Shown here: piece after piece, positions 34,192 through 44,648 of the stretch
Layout: each line of letters starts with the position of its first letter
Position numbering within the stretch: position 1 is the first letter of the stretch
Assembly: GCA_963798655.1 (NCBI GenBank)
Contig: CAWCUH010000004.1
Span: 248,001 to 312,000, forward strand
From: CAVSMC01 sp963798655
Lineage (GTDB): Bacteria > Pseudomonadota > Gammaproteobacteria > Burkholderiales > Casimicrobiaceae
Direction of reading: 5' to 3'
Length of the DNA stretch: 64,000 bases
Program-made: the position numbers and the translations under genes
The notes under the pieces: generated by a model
Database searches by the model: none
Told to the model about the DNA's origin: nothing
What the model saw: only the letters and a program-made list of their open reading frames with translations

Positions 34192-35742
34192 TCACTTCGC
34201 CGACGACACCGGAATCGCGTTCATCTCGTTCGGCGATCCGCGCAGCGGCGCGAACAGGTACGGGAAGCCGTTCGCGAAAAACCCGTCGTAGATGTAGGCC
34301 CCGTCGGCGTAGTGCAGGCCGCCCGCGGGCGCATCGGCCGGATGGCAGCCGCCGAGGTTCAGCGTGCACAGCACGCCCATCGCGACGCGAAGCTCGATGT
34401 CGACGACGTCGTCGCCGGGCCGGCGGCCGTTCGGGAAGCCCGCGTTGTCGCCACCGAGCACGCCCAGGCGGCTCTGCATGCCGCGCGGCGTCGGCGGAAT
34501 CGACGTGTTCAACCGCAGCATCTCGGACGGCGTCACGTTTGCCGGCTTGTTCACGCCGTCGACGCCGGTGAGGAACGCGGCGACGAGGTCGGTGCGCGGA
34601 AAGTTCGTCGGCGCCTTGACGCCGGCGCTTCCGAACAGCGCCTCGAGCAGCGCCGGCAGCGTCGGATTGGTCACGTAGTCGGCGAACTGCGCATCGTCCT
34701 TCGGCTCGCTCGCGTTGAACTTGTTCTTGTCCTTGAGCCCGATGACGACTTCGTTCACCAGCGGCATGCCAAGCCGCGACACCTGCACGTAGCTTCCGGT
34801 CTGCGTCGTCGGGTCGAGGCCGGAGCCCGGCGTGGCCGAGAGCGCGCGCGTCGCCGGCACGCTCGCCGTCGTCCATCCGCCGATGATCGATCCCTTGCCT
34901 TCGGTGAGGCACGCGATCGGCAGCTCCATGATGATCGACGTGACGTTCGCGTCGGCGAGCGAGTCGACCGTCGCGAACTCGGCGTACGGCTGCAGCTCGG
35001 TCGCCGGATACTTGATGTTGACGAGGTCGAACGTCTCGCCGAGGTTGACGACGAAGGGATCCTTGCGCTGGCCGACGAAGACGCGGCCGACGCCCGGGCA
35101 TCCCGGTACCTGCGCGTACCAGACGTGGCGGTTCGCGTAGGTGATGTAGTCGCTGATCGTCTTGTCGCCGATGTAGTCGACCGGCTTGTCGAACGTCGTC
35201 GTGTTGGTGCTCAGGTTCGTCACCGCGGCGGGCGTCCCCGTGCGCCGGTTGCCGTGGATCACGTTGATCGTGTACGTCTCGTGCACGTTGAGCGCCGGCG
35301 AGTTGGCCGTGTTGACGTCGCCCGACCCGTTGATCGCGAGCGGGATCGACACCGGCTTGCCGTCGACGGTGAGCTTGTTGTCGGCGAGCGCGTTCTGGAA
35401 TCTGAACTGGAACGTCAGGTTCTCCTGCGCGCCGCCGTCGTTCGCGATGTGGATCTCGTAGAGCGCGTTCGGATCGAGCTTGAAGTAGTTCGGGCCGCCG
35501 TACGGATCCTGCAGCGGCAGGTAATTCGCGACGATCGTCACGTACGGGTCGCGGCCGGGCTCGTAGCTCCTGAACATGTAGAAATCGGTCGCGTCGACCT
35601 GCGGTTGCGTGGCGATGAACGGCGCTTCACGATGGCTCGATGCGTGCGCGCTCGGCGTCCACGCGGCAAACAGCGCGGCGGCGGCGAGCGCCGGCGCGAA
35701 CGCGCGGGCGAGCGCCTGCGGCGATCGGGTGATGGCTGGCAT
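34192..35742 (-). CDS. DUF4331 family exported protein
   Basis: 516 residues with a signal peptide (FAPALAAAALFAAWTPSAHA). The mature start SSHREAPFIATQPQVDATDF is the hallmark of DUF4331, followed by YEPGRDPYVTIVANYLPLQD and, near the end, LRLNTSIPPTPR. The family is widespread, secreted and uncharacterised. The start is preceded by GAGGAGTCGCCAAC. It is upstream of the TPR and HupE/UreJ genes on the same strand; the recurring trio suggests a shared envelope role. Confidence 0.9.
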   Translation of the reverse strand: MPAITRSPQALARAFAPALAAAALFAAWTPSAHASSHREAPFIATQPQVDATDFYMFRSYEPGRDPYVTIVANYLPLQDPYGGPNYFKLDPNALYEIHIANDGGAQENLTFQFRFQNALADNKLTVDGKPVSIPLAINGSGDVNTANSPALNVHETYTINVIHGNRRTGTPAAVTNLSTNTTTFDKPVDYIGDKTISDYITYANRHVWYAQVPGCPGVGRVFVGQRKDPFVVNLGETFDLVNIKYPATELQPYAEFATVDSLADANVTSIIMELPIACLTEGKGSIIGGWTTASVPATRALSATPGSGLDPTTQTGSYVQVSRLGMPLVNEVVIGLKDKNKFNASEPKDDAQFADYVTNPTLPALLEALFGSAGVKAPTNFPRTDLVAAFLTGVDGVNKPANVTPSEMLRLNTSIPPTPRGMQSRLGVLGGDNAGFPNGRRPGDDVVDIELRVAMGVLCTLNLGGCHPADAPAGGLHYADGAYIYDGFFANGFPYLFAPLRGSPNEMNAIPVSSAK

Positions 35743-35926
35743 GTTGGCGACTCCTCGAAGGGCGGTCGCCGCGGGCGTCACGGCAGCGGCCGCCCGCGGC
35801 CGCGCCCGCTTGGGCGCCCCATGCGCCCGCCCGAACGCCGACCGTGGACGACATACGGTCGCGCCGGGAAGTTGGATGCAGCGGCGTCGTTCCGAGCGGG
35901 AATCCGGTGCCCGCGGGGACGACAAC

Positions 35927-36811
35927 TCAGCGCACTTGCGCGAGCAGCCGGACGATCATCGTGCGCGCCTGCTCACCGTAGCCGCCGCCGAAGAGATTGA
36001 GGTGATTCAGCACGTGATAGAGGTTGTACAGCGTGCGCCGGAGGGCATGGCCGTCGGCGCGCGGCCACGCGCCGTCGTACGCCGCGTAGAAATCGGCTCC
36101 GAAGCCGCCGAAGAGCTCGCTCATCGCGACGTCGACTTCGCGGTCCGCGAAGTGGGCGGCCGGATCGAAGACGACAGGCTCGCCGCTCGCGAGCCGTGCG
36201 GCGTTGCCGGACCACAGGTCGCCGTGGACGAGCGAGGGCACGGGCTCGTGGCCGGCGAGCAGCGCCGGCAGCACGTCGAGCAGGCGTGCGCCGTCGCGTT
36301 GCAGCGCACCGCGATGGCCGCGCTCGGCCGCCAGCTCGAGCTGCGGCGCGAGCCGGCGATCACGGAAGAACTCGGGCCACGATGCACTCCACGTATTGAT
36401 CTGCGGCGTCGTGCCGATCGTGTTGTCGCGATGCCAGCCAAAGCACGGACCGGTGTTGCGGTGCATCGCAGCGAGCGCGCGGCCGAGCGCGGCATCGCGG
36501 CCGCCGTCGCCGAGCTCGAGCCATTCGAGCACGAGGTACGACGTCGCGTCGATCACGCCACCGGCGATCGGCGCCGGAACGCGAATCGCACCGCTGCGCG
36601 CGATCGCGGCGAGGCTGTCGGCTTCGGATTCGAGCATCGCGGCCCGATCGGCGCGGTTCGTCTTGACGAAGAAGCGGCGGCCGCCGATCGTCAGCAACGC
36701 GGTCGTGTTGAGCGTACTGGCCGCCGCATCGCTCCACAGCGCTGGCGACGCCGTCGCAATCCCCTGCCCTTCGCGCACCGCTGCCTCGATGGCGGCTCGC
36801 CAGCGTTCCAT
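35927..36811 (-). CDS. Fructosamine kinase family protein
   Basis: 294 residues from MERWRAAIE; this ATG has GGAG seven bases upstream and is preferred over one 36 bases further out. Kinase-like motifs: FVKTNRADRAAMLESEADSL (ATP-binding lysine and glutamate), catalytic loop LVHGDLWSGNAARL and the metal-binding VVFDPAAHFADREVDVAM. The family phosphorylates Amadori products (ketosamines) for protein deglycation; bacterial members may act on small ketosamines. It is divergent from the first histidine kinase with 68 bases between. Confidence 0.9.
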   Translation of the reverse strand: MERWRAAIEAAVREGQGIATASPALWSDAAASTLNTTALLTIGGRRFFVKTNRADRAAMLESEADSLAAIARSGAIRVPAPIAGGVIDATSYLVLEWLELGDGGRDAALGRALAAMHRNTGPCFGWHRDNTIGTTPQINTWSASWPEFFRDRRLAPQLELAAERGHRGALQRDGARLLDVLPALLAGHEPVPSLVHGDLWSGNAARLASGEPVVFDPAAHFADREVDVAMSELFGGFGADFYAAYDGAWPRADGHALRRTLYNLYHVLNHLNLFGGGYGEQARTMIVRLLAQVR

Positions 36812-36879
36812 CGCACGCTCCGTGGAGGCCTTGATCCAGTATCCCACGCCGCGCCGCGCGGCCCGTTATCGGTATTCTT

Positions 36880-38052
36880 GTGTCTTGTGCCCGCCGGTAC
36901 GTGCTGCTACCTTCGAATCGCCGCCATGGATCGGACACGCATTTGAAAGACCCTGCTCCCTCATCGACGCTGCGCCCGCTCGCGCACGAATTGCGCAACG
37001 CGATCGCACCGGTGCGAAACGCCGCGCATCTGCTGCGCAAGCGCGCATCGGCAGATCCGATCGTCGCGACCGCCGTGCAGACGATCGACTCGGCGCTCAA
37101 CCAGTCGCTGAAGCTGCTCGATCGCGCGGTGGATGCCGAGCGCGTCATGCGCGGCGAAGTCTCGCTCGCGAGCACCGAGGTCGATGTCGCGTCGATCGTG
37201 CAGCAGGCGATTGCCGAATGCCGCGCGGCGCTCGACGAGAAGGCGCAGGACGTTCGTGTCGACATTCGGACAACGGCTCCCCGGGTGCGCGGCGATGCAG
37301 CGCGTCTCACCCAGATCGTCGCGACGCTCGTCGCCAACGCGAGCCGCTACAGCGACGAGCGCTCGCAGATCGACGTCGTCGTCGAGAGTCGCGATCACGA
37401 CGTGCTGATACGCGTGCGCGACCGCGGTGCGGGGATTGCGGCCGCGTTCCTGCCGCGCGTGTTCGAGCCGTTCGCGCAGTGCGAGAGCGACTCGGCTCGC
37501 GCGGGCTCGGTCGCAATGAGCCTGCCGGTCGCGCGAAAGCTCGTCGACCTGCACGGCGGCCGGCTCGAAGCGACGAGCGATGGCGCCGACCGCGGCAGCG
37601 AGTTCACCGTCACGCTTCAAACAAGCGACGCGCACGAATCGGCCGCTGACGGCTCGCAGCCGACGAGCGACGAGGCGCGAAAGCCCGGCGCGCCGCGGCG
37701 CGTGCTGCTCGTCGACGACAACCGCGCCGTCCGGGAGACCTACGCGGACGTGCTCGCCGACCTCGGCTGCGAGGTCGAAACGGCCGCCGACGGCGAGCAG
37801 GCGCTTGCGCGCGCGCTGCAATGGCGACCGCGCTTCGTCGTGCTCGACATCAACCTGCCGAAGCGCAACGGTTACGAAGTCGCGCGTGCGCTGCGCGAGC
37901 GCTTCTCGCCGAAGGCGATGACGCTGGTGATGATCAGCGGCACGCTGCTCGACGACGCGACGCTCGCGAGCGCGCGCGCCGCCGGGTTCGACCACTGCAT
38001 CGACAAGGCAAGCGACCTCGCCGTGCTCGAGCGGGTGCTGGGCGCGGCCTGA
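36880..38052 (+). CDS. Sensorless hybrid histidine kinase with receiver domain
   Basis: 390 residues from GTG 36880; TTG 36943 is an alternative start. There is no sensor domain: the H-box LAHELRNAIAPVRNAAHLLR comes at residue 36, followed by an HATPase with N-box LVANASRYS and G1 box RDRGAGIAAAF. The glycine-rich G2 lid is degraded (SARAGSVAMSLPVARKLVDL, no GLGIGL), which may weaken ATP binding. A receiver domain follows with LLVDDNRAVRE and the phosphoacceptor Asp in VVLDINLPKRNG at about 322. It may act as a phosphorelay partner of the large kinase downstream (inference). Confidence 0.85.
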   Translation: MSCARRYVLLPSNRRHGSDTHLKDPAPSSTLRPLAHELRNAIAPVRNAAHLLRKRASADPIVATAVQTIDSALNQSLKLLDRAVDAERVMRGEVSLASTEVDVASIVQQAIAECRAALDEKAQDVRVDIRTTAPRVRGDAARLTQIVATLVANASRYSDERSQIDVVVESRDHDVLIRVRDRGAGIAAAFLPRVFEPFAQCESDSARAGSVAMSLPVARKLVDLHGGRLEATSDGADRGSEFTVTLQTSDAHESAADGSQPTSDEARKPGAPRRVLLVDDNRAVRETYADVLADLGCEVETAADGEQALARALQWRPRFVVLDINLPKRNGYEVARALRERFSPKAMTLVMISGTLLDDATLASARAAGFDHCIDKASDLAVLERVLGAA

Positions 38053-38172
38053 CGTCCGCGTGCCGCCGGCGGCCCGGCACGAAAAATTTACGGCAATGCC
38101 TGCCCGCCGTTGCAAGCACCGCGCGCGCGGCGCACAGTGACGCATCGCGTGCGAAATCACGATGTCCGCCGC

Positions 38173-41100
38173 ATGAAAAACGGCGTCTATCCCAAGGCCG
38201 ACCTCGAGCACGCGGCGCGTAACGCCGCGACGACGGGCGCGACGACGGGCGCGACGCCTGCGCGCGCCGCCGCGCGCACCGACCGCGCGCTGATCGAGTG
38301 CCTTCCCGGCGCCGTTTTCACCTGCGATACCGCGGGCCGCATCACGATGTTCAACGACGGGGCGGTCGCGCTGTGGGGCAGCACGCCGGCGATCGGCGAT
38401 TCGCTGTGGGCGCTGCCGCGTCGCGTGTGCGGCGCCGACGGCTCGCCGCTCGCGCGCGACCAGTTTCCGATGGCGATCGCGCTGCGCGAGCGCCGTGCAC
38501 CCCCGCACGGCATCGAGCTCGTCCTCGAGCGTCCCGACGGAACGCGGCGCAATGTGCTGTCGCATCCGCAGCCGCTGTTCGACGCCGCCGGCGACCTCGT
38601 CGGCGCAGTGAACATGCTGGTCGACATCACCGAGCGCAGGCAGGCGGAGGAAGCGCGCCGGCGCAACGAGGAGATGCTGCGCCTCGCCACCGACGCCGCG
38701 GGCATCGGCACGTGGACGCGCGATCTCGCGAGCGACGCCGTCCAGTGGTCGCCGCAGCTCGAGCAGATCTTCGGCATGCCTGCCGGCACGTTCGACGGCG
38801 GCCAGCGGACGTTCCGCGACCTGGTCCACCCGGACGACCGCGCGCTGGTCGCCGCAAGCGTCGAGGGCGCAATCGCCGAATCGCGCGATTTCGAGTTCGA
38901 GTTCCGCTTCCTGCATGCGAGCGGCGAATGGCGATGGATGGTGTCGCGCGGCCGCGCGATCGCCGACGCGGCGGGCCGCCCCGTGCTGCTCGTGGGCACC
39001 GGCGAGGACGTCAGCGAGCGCAAGCGCGCCGCCGACGAGCTCGCGGCGACGCGCGACCAGCTCGCGACGCAGGTCGCGATGCTCACGCGCCTCTCGGAGC
39101 TTTCACGCCGGCTCGCCGTCACGCACGACCTTGCGCCGGCGCTGCAGGCGATCCTGCAGGCGCTGGTCGATCTCCATGGCGCGCAGCACGGGCTCCTGGC
39201 GCTCTACGACGAGCGTTCCGGCTGCCTCGCCATCGGCGCGAGCGTCGCCTTCGACGAAGCGGCGCTCGCACCGATCCGGCGCATTGTCCCCGGGCCGCTG
39301 GCCGGCGCGAGCGGCACGGCATTCCATACGCGCGAGCGCGTCGTCGTCGCCGACGTCGAAGCCGACACGCGGTTCGACTCGCTGCGCCAGAACGCTCGTG
39401 CGGCCGGCTTTCGCGCCGTGCACAGCACGCCGGTGCTCACGCGCGACGGCGAGATCCTCGGCGTGCTGTCGGTGTACTTCCGCGCGCCGCGCGTGCCGAG
39501 CGAGCACGAGATGAACCTCGCCGACATGTGCGCGCTGCACGCCGCCGACGCGATCGAGGCCGCGCGCGGCGAGCAGGCAGTGCGCGAGAGCGAGCAGCGC
39601 TTCCGCACGATGGCCGACCACGCGCCGGTGATGATCTGGGTGCGCGAGCCCGACGGCGCATGCTCATTCCTGTCGCGCTCGTGGTACGAACTCACCGGAC
39701 AGACGCCCGGGCATGCGCTCGGCAACGGCTGGCTCGACGCGGTGAACGCGATCGACCGCACGTTCGTGCAGGCGATCTATTCATCGGCATTGGAGCGCCG
39801 CGATCCGTTCCGCATCGAGTACCGCCTCACCGCGCGCGACGGCAGCCCTCATTGGGTGATCGACGCCGCGGCGCCGCGCTTCGCCGACGACGGTGCGTTC
39901 CGCGGCTACATCGGATCGGTCATCGACATCACCGAGCGCAAGCGCACCGAGGTCGCGCTGCAGGAAAGCGAGGCGCGATTTCGCCGGATGGCCGACAGCG
40001 CACCGGTTCTGATCTGGGTGTCCGGCGCCGACAAGCAATGCACGTGGTTCAACCAGCCGTGGCTCGACTTCGTCGGTCGGCCGATGGCGCAGGAGATCGG
40101 CAGCGGCTGGACCGACAACGTGCATCCGGCGGACCTCGATCGCTGCGTGCGCACGTTTCACGCGGCGTTCGACGCGCGCGAGCCGTTCTCGATCGAATAC
40201 CGGCTGCGTCGCCGCGACGGCGAATACCGCCGGATCGTCGACGACGGCGTGCCGCTGTACGACGGCGCGGGCGCGTTCGCGGGCTATATCGGCTCGTGCT
40301 TCGACGTGACCGAGGAGCGGCGAAAGGAACAGGCGCTGCGCGACGCACGCAACCAGTTGCGGACGGTCACCGACACGATGGCGGCGCTGGTGACGCGGTG
40401 CAGCCGGGACCTCAAGTTCGTCTGGACCAACAAGGGCTACATGAACTGGCGCGGCCTGCGCGCGGAAGAGATCGAGGGCCATCCGGTCGAGGAAGTGGTC
40501 GGCAGCGAGGCGTTCGCGCTGCTTCGCCCTTACATCGACCGTGTGCTCGCCGGCGAGACGGTGGAGTTCGAAATGCAGGTAGCCGTGCCCGACCGCGGCG
40601 AGCCGTGGCTTTACGTGTCGTACGTACCGACGTACGAGGAGGCGAACGATCGGCCGGACGGCTGGGTGTCGGTGGTGATCGACATCACGCGGCGCAAGGA
40701 GCTCGAGCAGGCGCTCAAGGACGCCGATCGGCGCAAGGACGAGTTCCTCGCGAGCCTCGCGCACGAGTTGCGCAATCCGCTCGCGCCGATCCAGAACGCG
40801 CTCACCATCATGAGCCTTCGCCGCGACGACGCCGCGGAGGTCGAGCGCGCGCGCGCAATGCTGCATCGGCAGATGCGTCAGATGGTGCGGCTGATCGACG
40901 ACCTGCTCGACGTGAACCGCATCAGCCGCGGCAAGATCCAGCTGCGGCGCGAGCCGATCGATGTCGAGGCGGCGGTCGCGAGCGCGATCGAGACGAGCCG
41001 ACCGCTGATCGACGAGCTCGGCCACAGGCTCGACATCGAGATGCCGGACGAGCAGATCGGCGTCGACGCCGATCTCACGCGACTCGCGCAGGTGTTCGCC

Positions 41101-41829
41101 AACCTGCTGAACAACGCGGCGAAGTACACGGAGCGAGGCGGTCACATCGGCGTGCGCGTTGCGCGCGACGGCGAGCAGGCGATCGTCGAGGTCCGCGACG
41201 ATGGCGCCGGCATGCCGCCGGAACGCGTCGAGACGGTGTTCGAGATGTTCAAGCAATTCGACTCCGGTGTCACGCACGCGCACGGTGGGCTCGGCATCGG
41301 CCTCGCGATCGCGAAGCGGCTGGTCGAGCTGCACGGCGGCACGATTGCCGCGGCGAGCGACGGACCCGGGCGCGGCAGCACGTTCAGCGTCCGCTTGCCG
41401 GCGCGCTCGCCGCCGGGCGCGCCGCAGGCCGACATGCGCGCGGAGGCGCCCGCGGGCGCTGCGACGCCGCGCCGCGTGCTGATCGCCGAGGATCACAAGG
41501 ACTCGGCAGCGAGCCTCGCGCGGCTGCTCGAGATCCTCGGCAACGACGTGCGGGTCGCGCACGACGGCGAGCAGGCGATCGCGCTCGCGCGCGAGTTTCG
41601 TCCCGACGTGATGCTGCTCGATATCGGCATGCCGAAAGTCGATGGCTATGAAGCGTGCCGGCGCATTCGTGCCGAGGCGTGCGGCAAGGCGGCGATGATC
41701 GTCGCGTTGACCGGCTGGGGACAGGAAGCGGACCGGCAACGCTCGCGCGACGCCGGCTTCGACCATCACCTGGTGAAGCCGGTCGAGTTCGGCGCGCTCG
41801 AGGCGGTGCTCGCCGCCAAGCGCGACTAG
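38173..41829 (+). CDS. Large PAS/GAF hybrid histidine kinase with receiver
   Basis: 1218 residues, cytoplasmic, no membrane segments. In order: PAS (about 40-155), PAS with PAC (about 160-280), GAF (about 310-460, DLHGAQHGLLALYDE), three more PAS domains (ending in YIGSVIDITERK, YIGSCFDVTEER and VSVVIDITRRKE), HisKA with SLAHELRNPLAPIQNA at about 864, HATPase with NLLNNAAKYT and GGLGIGLAIAKRLVELHGG, and a receiver with Asp in VMLLDIGMPKVDGYEA at about 1148. No DNA-binding output protein is encoded nearby. A 12-base sequence GCGACGACGGGC is tandemly repeated near 38227-38250, coding ATTG repeats. Confidence 0.9.
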   Translation: MKNGVYPKADLEHAARNAATTGATTGATPARAAARTDRALIECLPGAVFTCDTAGRITMFNDGAVALWGSTPAIGDSLWALPRRVCGADGSPLARDQFPMAIALRERRAPPHGIELVLERPDGTRRNVLSHPQPLFDAAGDLVGAVNMLVDITERRQAEEARRRNEEMLRLATDAAGIGTWTRDLASDAVQWSPQLEQIFGMPAGTFDGGQRTFRDLVHPDDRALVAASVEGAIAESRDFEFEFRFLHASGEWRWMVSRGRAIADAAGRPVLLVGTGEDVSERKRAADELAATRDQLATQVAMLTRLSELSRRLAVTHDLAPALQAILQALVDLHGAQHGLLALYDERSGCLAIGASVAFDEAALAPIRRIVPGPLAGASGTAFHTRERVVVADVEADTRFDSLRQNARAAGFRAVHSTPVLTRDGEILGVLSVYFRAPRVPSEHEMNLADMCALHAADAIEAARGEQAVRESEQRFRTMADHAPVMIWVREPDGACSFLSRSWYELTGQTPGHALGNGWLDAVNAIDRTFVQAIYSSALERRDPFRIEYRLTARDGSPHWVIDAAAPRFADDGAFRGYIGSVIDITERKRTEVALQESEARFRRMADSAPVLIWVSGADKQCTWFNQPWLDFVGRPMAQEIGSGWTDNVHPADLDRCVRTFHAAFDAREPFSIEYRLRRRDGEYRRIVDDGVPLYDGAGAFAGYIGSCFDVTEERRKEQALRDARNQLRTVTDTMAALVTRCSRDLKFVWTNKGYMNWRGLRAEEIEGHPVEEVVGSEAFALLRPYIDRVLAGETVEFEMQVAVPDRGEPWLYVSYVPTYEEANDRPDGWVSVVIDITRRKELEQALKDADRRKDEFLASLAHELRNPLAPIQNALTIMSLRRDDAAEVERARAMLHRQMRQMVRLIDDLLDVNRISRGKIQLRREPIDVEAAVASAIETSRPLIDELGHRLDIEMPDEQIGVDADLTRLAQVFANLLNNAAKYTERGGHIGVRVARDGEQAIVEVRDDGAGMPPERVETVFEMFKQFDSGVTHAHGGLGIGLAIAKRLVELHGGTIAAASDGPGRGSTFSVRLPARSPPGAPQADMRAEAPAGAATPRRVLIAEDHKDSAASLARLLEILGNDVRVAHDGEQAIALAREFRPDVMLLDIGMPKVDGYEACRRIRAEACGKAAMIVALTGWGQEADRQRSRDAGFDHHLVKPVEFGALEAVLAAKRD

Positions 41830-41848
41830 CGCGGCGACGCCGCCGGCC

Positions 41849-43022
41849 TTACCTGCGCAGCGCGTCGATGCCGCGTGCGACGCCGTCGAGCGTCAGCGGA
41901 TACATCCGCGCGCCGATCGCCGACAGGATCATCTGGGTCGAGCGTGTGTACTCCCAGCCCCGTAACGCCTCGGGGTTCCACCAGATCGACTTGCGGAAGT
42001 GCTCGGTGAGCCGCTTGAGCCAAACGATGCCCGCCTCGTCGTTCGTGTACTCGACGCTGCCGCCGGGCTGCGTCAGCTCGTACGGGCTCATCGCCGCATC
42101 GCCGACGAGCACGAGCCGCCAGTCCGGGCCGTAGGTGCGCAGCACGTCCCACGTCGCGACGCGCTCGCTGCGCCGGCGGGCGTTGCTGCGCCAGACGTGA
42201 TCGTAGACACAGTTGTGGAAATAGAAATGCTCGAGATGGCGGAACTCGCTCTTCGCTGCCGAGAAGAGCTCCTCGCACGCACGAACGTGAGGCTCCATCG
42301 AGCCGCCGACGTCGAGGAACAGCAGCAGCTTCACGCGATTGCGCCGCTCGGGCACCAGATGCAGGTCGAGCCAGCCGGCGTTCTTCGCCGTGCGCTCGAT
42401 CGTGCCGTCGAGGTCGAGCTCGTCGGGCACGCCCTCGCGCGCAAAGCGGCGAAGCTTGCGCAGCGCGACCTTGAGATTGCGCGTGTTGAGCTCGACGTCG
42501 CCGTCGAGATCGCGGAAGTTGCGCTCGTCCCACACCTTGACCGCGCTGCGCTGCCCGCCGGTGTCGCCGATGCGGATGCCTTCGGGATTGAAGCCATAGG
42601 CGCCGAACGGGCTGGTGCCGCCGGTGCCGATCCACTTGCGTCCGCCGGCGTGGCGCCGGCGCTGCTCGGCGAGCCGCTCCTTGAACGTCTGCATCAGCTT
42701 GTCGAAGCCGCCGAGCGCTTCGATCCTCCGGCGATCGTCGTCGCTCGAGCAGGCGCTCGAATTCCTTGCGCAGCCATTCTTCCGGAATCTCGCCGCGCAC
42801 GTCGAAGATCGCGTCGGCGCCATTGAAGTACGCGGCGAACGCGGTGTCGAAGCGATCGAACTGCGCCTCGTCCTTGACCAGCGTGGTGCGCGCGAGGAAG
42901 TAGAAGTCGTCGAGCGACAGCGACACGACGCGCGCGTCGAGCGCCTCGAGCAGCGTCAGGAACTCGCGCGTCGAGACCGGCAGGCGCGCCGATTTGAGAT
43001 GCAGGAAGAAGTCGATCAGCAC
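41849..43022 (-). pseudogene. CoxE-like VWA domain protein, frameshifted
   Basis: From GTG 43022 the frame reads FFLHLKSARLPVSTREFLTL and RGEIPEEWLRKEFERLLE, typical of the CoxE-like VWA family, then slips at about 42740. The next frame continues RRRIEALGGFDKLMQTFKER, GTSPFGAYGFNPEGIRIGDT and the VWA strand KLLLFLDVGGSMEPHV (MIDAS Asp-X-Gly-Gly-Ser) to TAA at 41849. One extra base in GAGCGACGACGATCG explains it. The corrected length is about 390 residues. It normally pairs with the MoxR ATPase, here separated from it by a GNAT gene. Confidence 0.8.
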
Positions 43023-43029
43023 AACGGAC

Positions 43030-43072
43030 GAGGGTCAGAGTGCAGCTGCGCGGGAGCTCCACTCTGACCCTC
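43030..43072. repeat. Palindromic repeat, family A, copy 1
   Basis: GAGGGTCAGAGTG (43030-43042) and CACTCTGACCCTC (43060-43072) form the outer stem; an inner AGCT/AGCT stem follows after one mismatch, with loop GCGCGGG. It lies just upstream of the VWA gene start and 7 bases from copy 2. Confidence 0.9.
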
Positions 43073-43079
43073 CGCTAAA

Positions 43080-43125
43080 CGAGGGTCAGAGTGAAGTTCC
43101 GCGGCCAACTGCACTCTGACCCTCG
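43080..43125. repeat. Palindromic repeat, family A, copy 2
   Basis: CGAGGGTCAGAGTG (43080-43093) and CACTCTGACCCTCG (43112-43125) with inner stem AGTT/AACT and loop CCGCGGCC. The GNAT stop codon (TGA at 43086-43088, minus strand) and its last dozen codons lie inside this palindrome. Confidence 0.9.
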
Positions 43126-43745
43126 TTCTTGTCGAGCAGCCATTGCAGGTGTCTCTTCACCGCCGGCCACTCGCTCTCGATGATGCTGAACACGACGGTG
43201 TCGCGATAGCTGCCGTCGGGCATCCGCTGGTGATTGCGCAGCACGCCGTCCTGCTTCGCGCCGAGCCGCGCGATCGCTTCGCGCGAGCGGTGGTTGAACC
43301 AGTGCGTGCGGAACTCGACGGCGATGCAGCCGAGCGACTCGAATGCGTGCGCGAGCAGCAGCAGCTTGCATTCGGTGTTGATCGCGCTGCGCTGCGCGCT
43401 CCTCGAATACCACGTGTGGCCGATCTCGAGCCGCCGGTTCGCCGCGTCGACGTTGAAGTAGCGCGAGCTGCCGACGATGTCGCCGCCGCGCGCGGCCGAG
43501 CGCACGATGAAAGGCATCGCGCCGAGCCGTTCGCGCATGTCGAGCGCGATGTCGAGCCATGCGGCCGTCTTGTCGGGCGCCGGAACCGACGTGTACCAGA
43601 GGCTCCACAGCTCGCCGTCGGCGGCCGCGCAAGCGATGCCGGCTTCGTGCTCGCGCGCGAGCGGCTCGAGCGTCGCATGGCGGCCCGCGAGTACGACGGG
43701 CTCGATAAATCGGGGACAGACCACGTTTTCCGGCGACGGTGGCAT
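43086..43745 (-). CDS. GNAT family N-acetyltransferase bracketed by palindromes
   Basis: 219 residues as written. The RimJ/RimL-like GNAT core is clear: FIEPVVLAGRHATLEPLARE, NRRLEIGHTWYSRSAQRSAI and ALESLG-like FESLGCIAVEFRTHWFNHRS, ending near VKRHLQWLLDK. Family members acetylate amino groups of small molecules or protein N-termini. The first 12 codons (MPPSPENVVCPR) are read from a family B palindrome and the last 12 (NEGQSAVGRGTSL) from a family A palindrome; the original start was probably at or just before FIEPVV. It separates the MoxR and VWA genes, which are usually adjacent. Confidence 0.85.
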   Translation of the reverse strand: MPPSPENVVCPRFIEPVVLAGRHATLEPLAREHEAGIACAAADGELWSLWYTSVPAPDKTAAWLDIALDMRERLGAMPFIVRSAARGGDIVGSSRYFNVDAANRRLEIGHTWYSRSAQRSAINTECKLLLLAHAFESLGCIAVEFRTHWFNHRSREAIARLGAKQDGVLRNHQRMPDGSYRDTVVFSIIESEWPAVKRHLQWLLDKNEGQSAVGRGTSL

Positions 43746-43779
43746 GGCGCTTGAGCGGAAAACGTGGTTTGTCCCCGAT

Positions 43780-43784
<5 letters not shown>
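43704..43784. repeat. Long palindromic repeat, family B, copy 1
   Basis: Two 29-base arms (43704-43732 and 43756-43784) with one mismatch around a 23-base loop; the core is CGGGGACAGACC.CGTTTTC. The MoxR stop codon (TAA, 43780-43782 minus strand) lies in the right arm and the GNAT start lies in the loop. Confidence 0.92.
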
Positions 43785-44616
<832 letters not shown>

Positions 44617-44648
44617 GATCGGTCGCAAGCGAAAACCCCGATGGTAGC

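Noticed and set aside
38227..38260. Short tandem repeat GCGACGACGGGC in the large kinase gene.
   Set aside because: Two and a half copies coding a low-complexity linker; no sign of a CRISPR or functional array.
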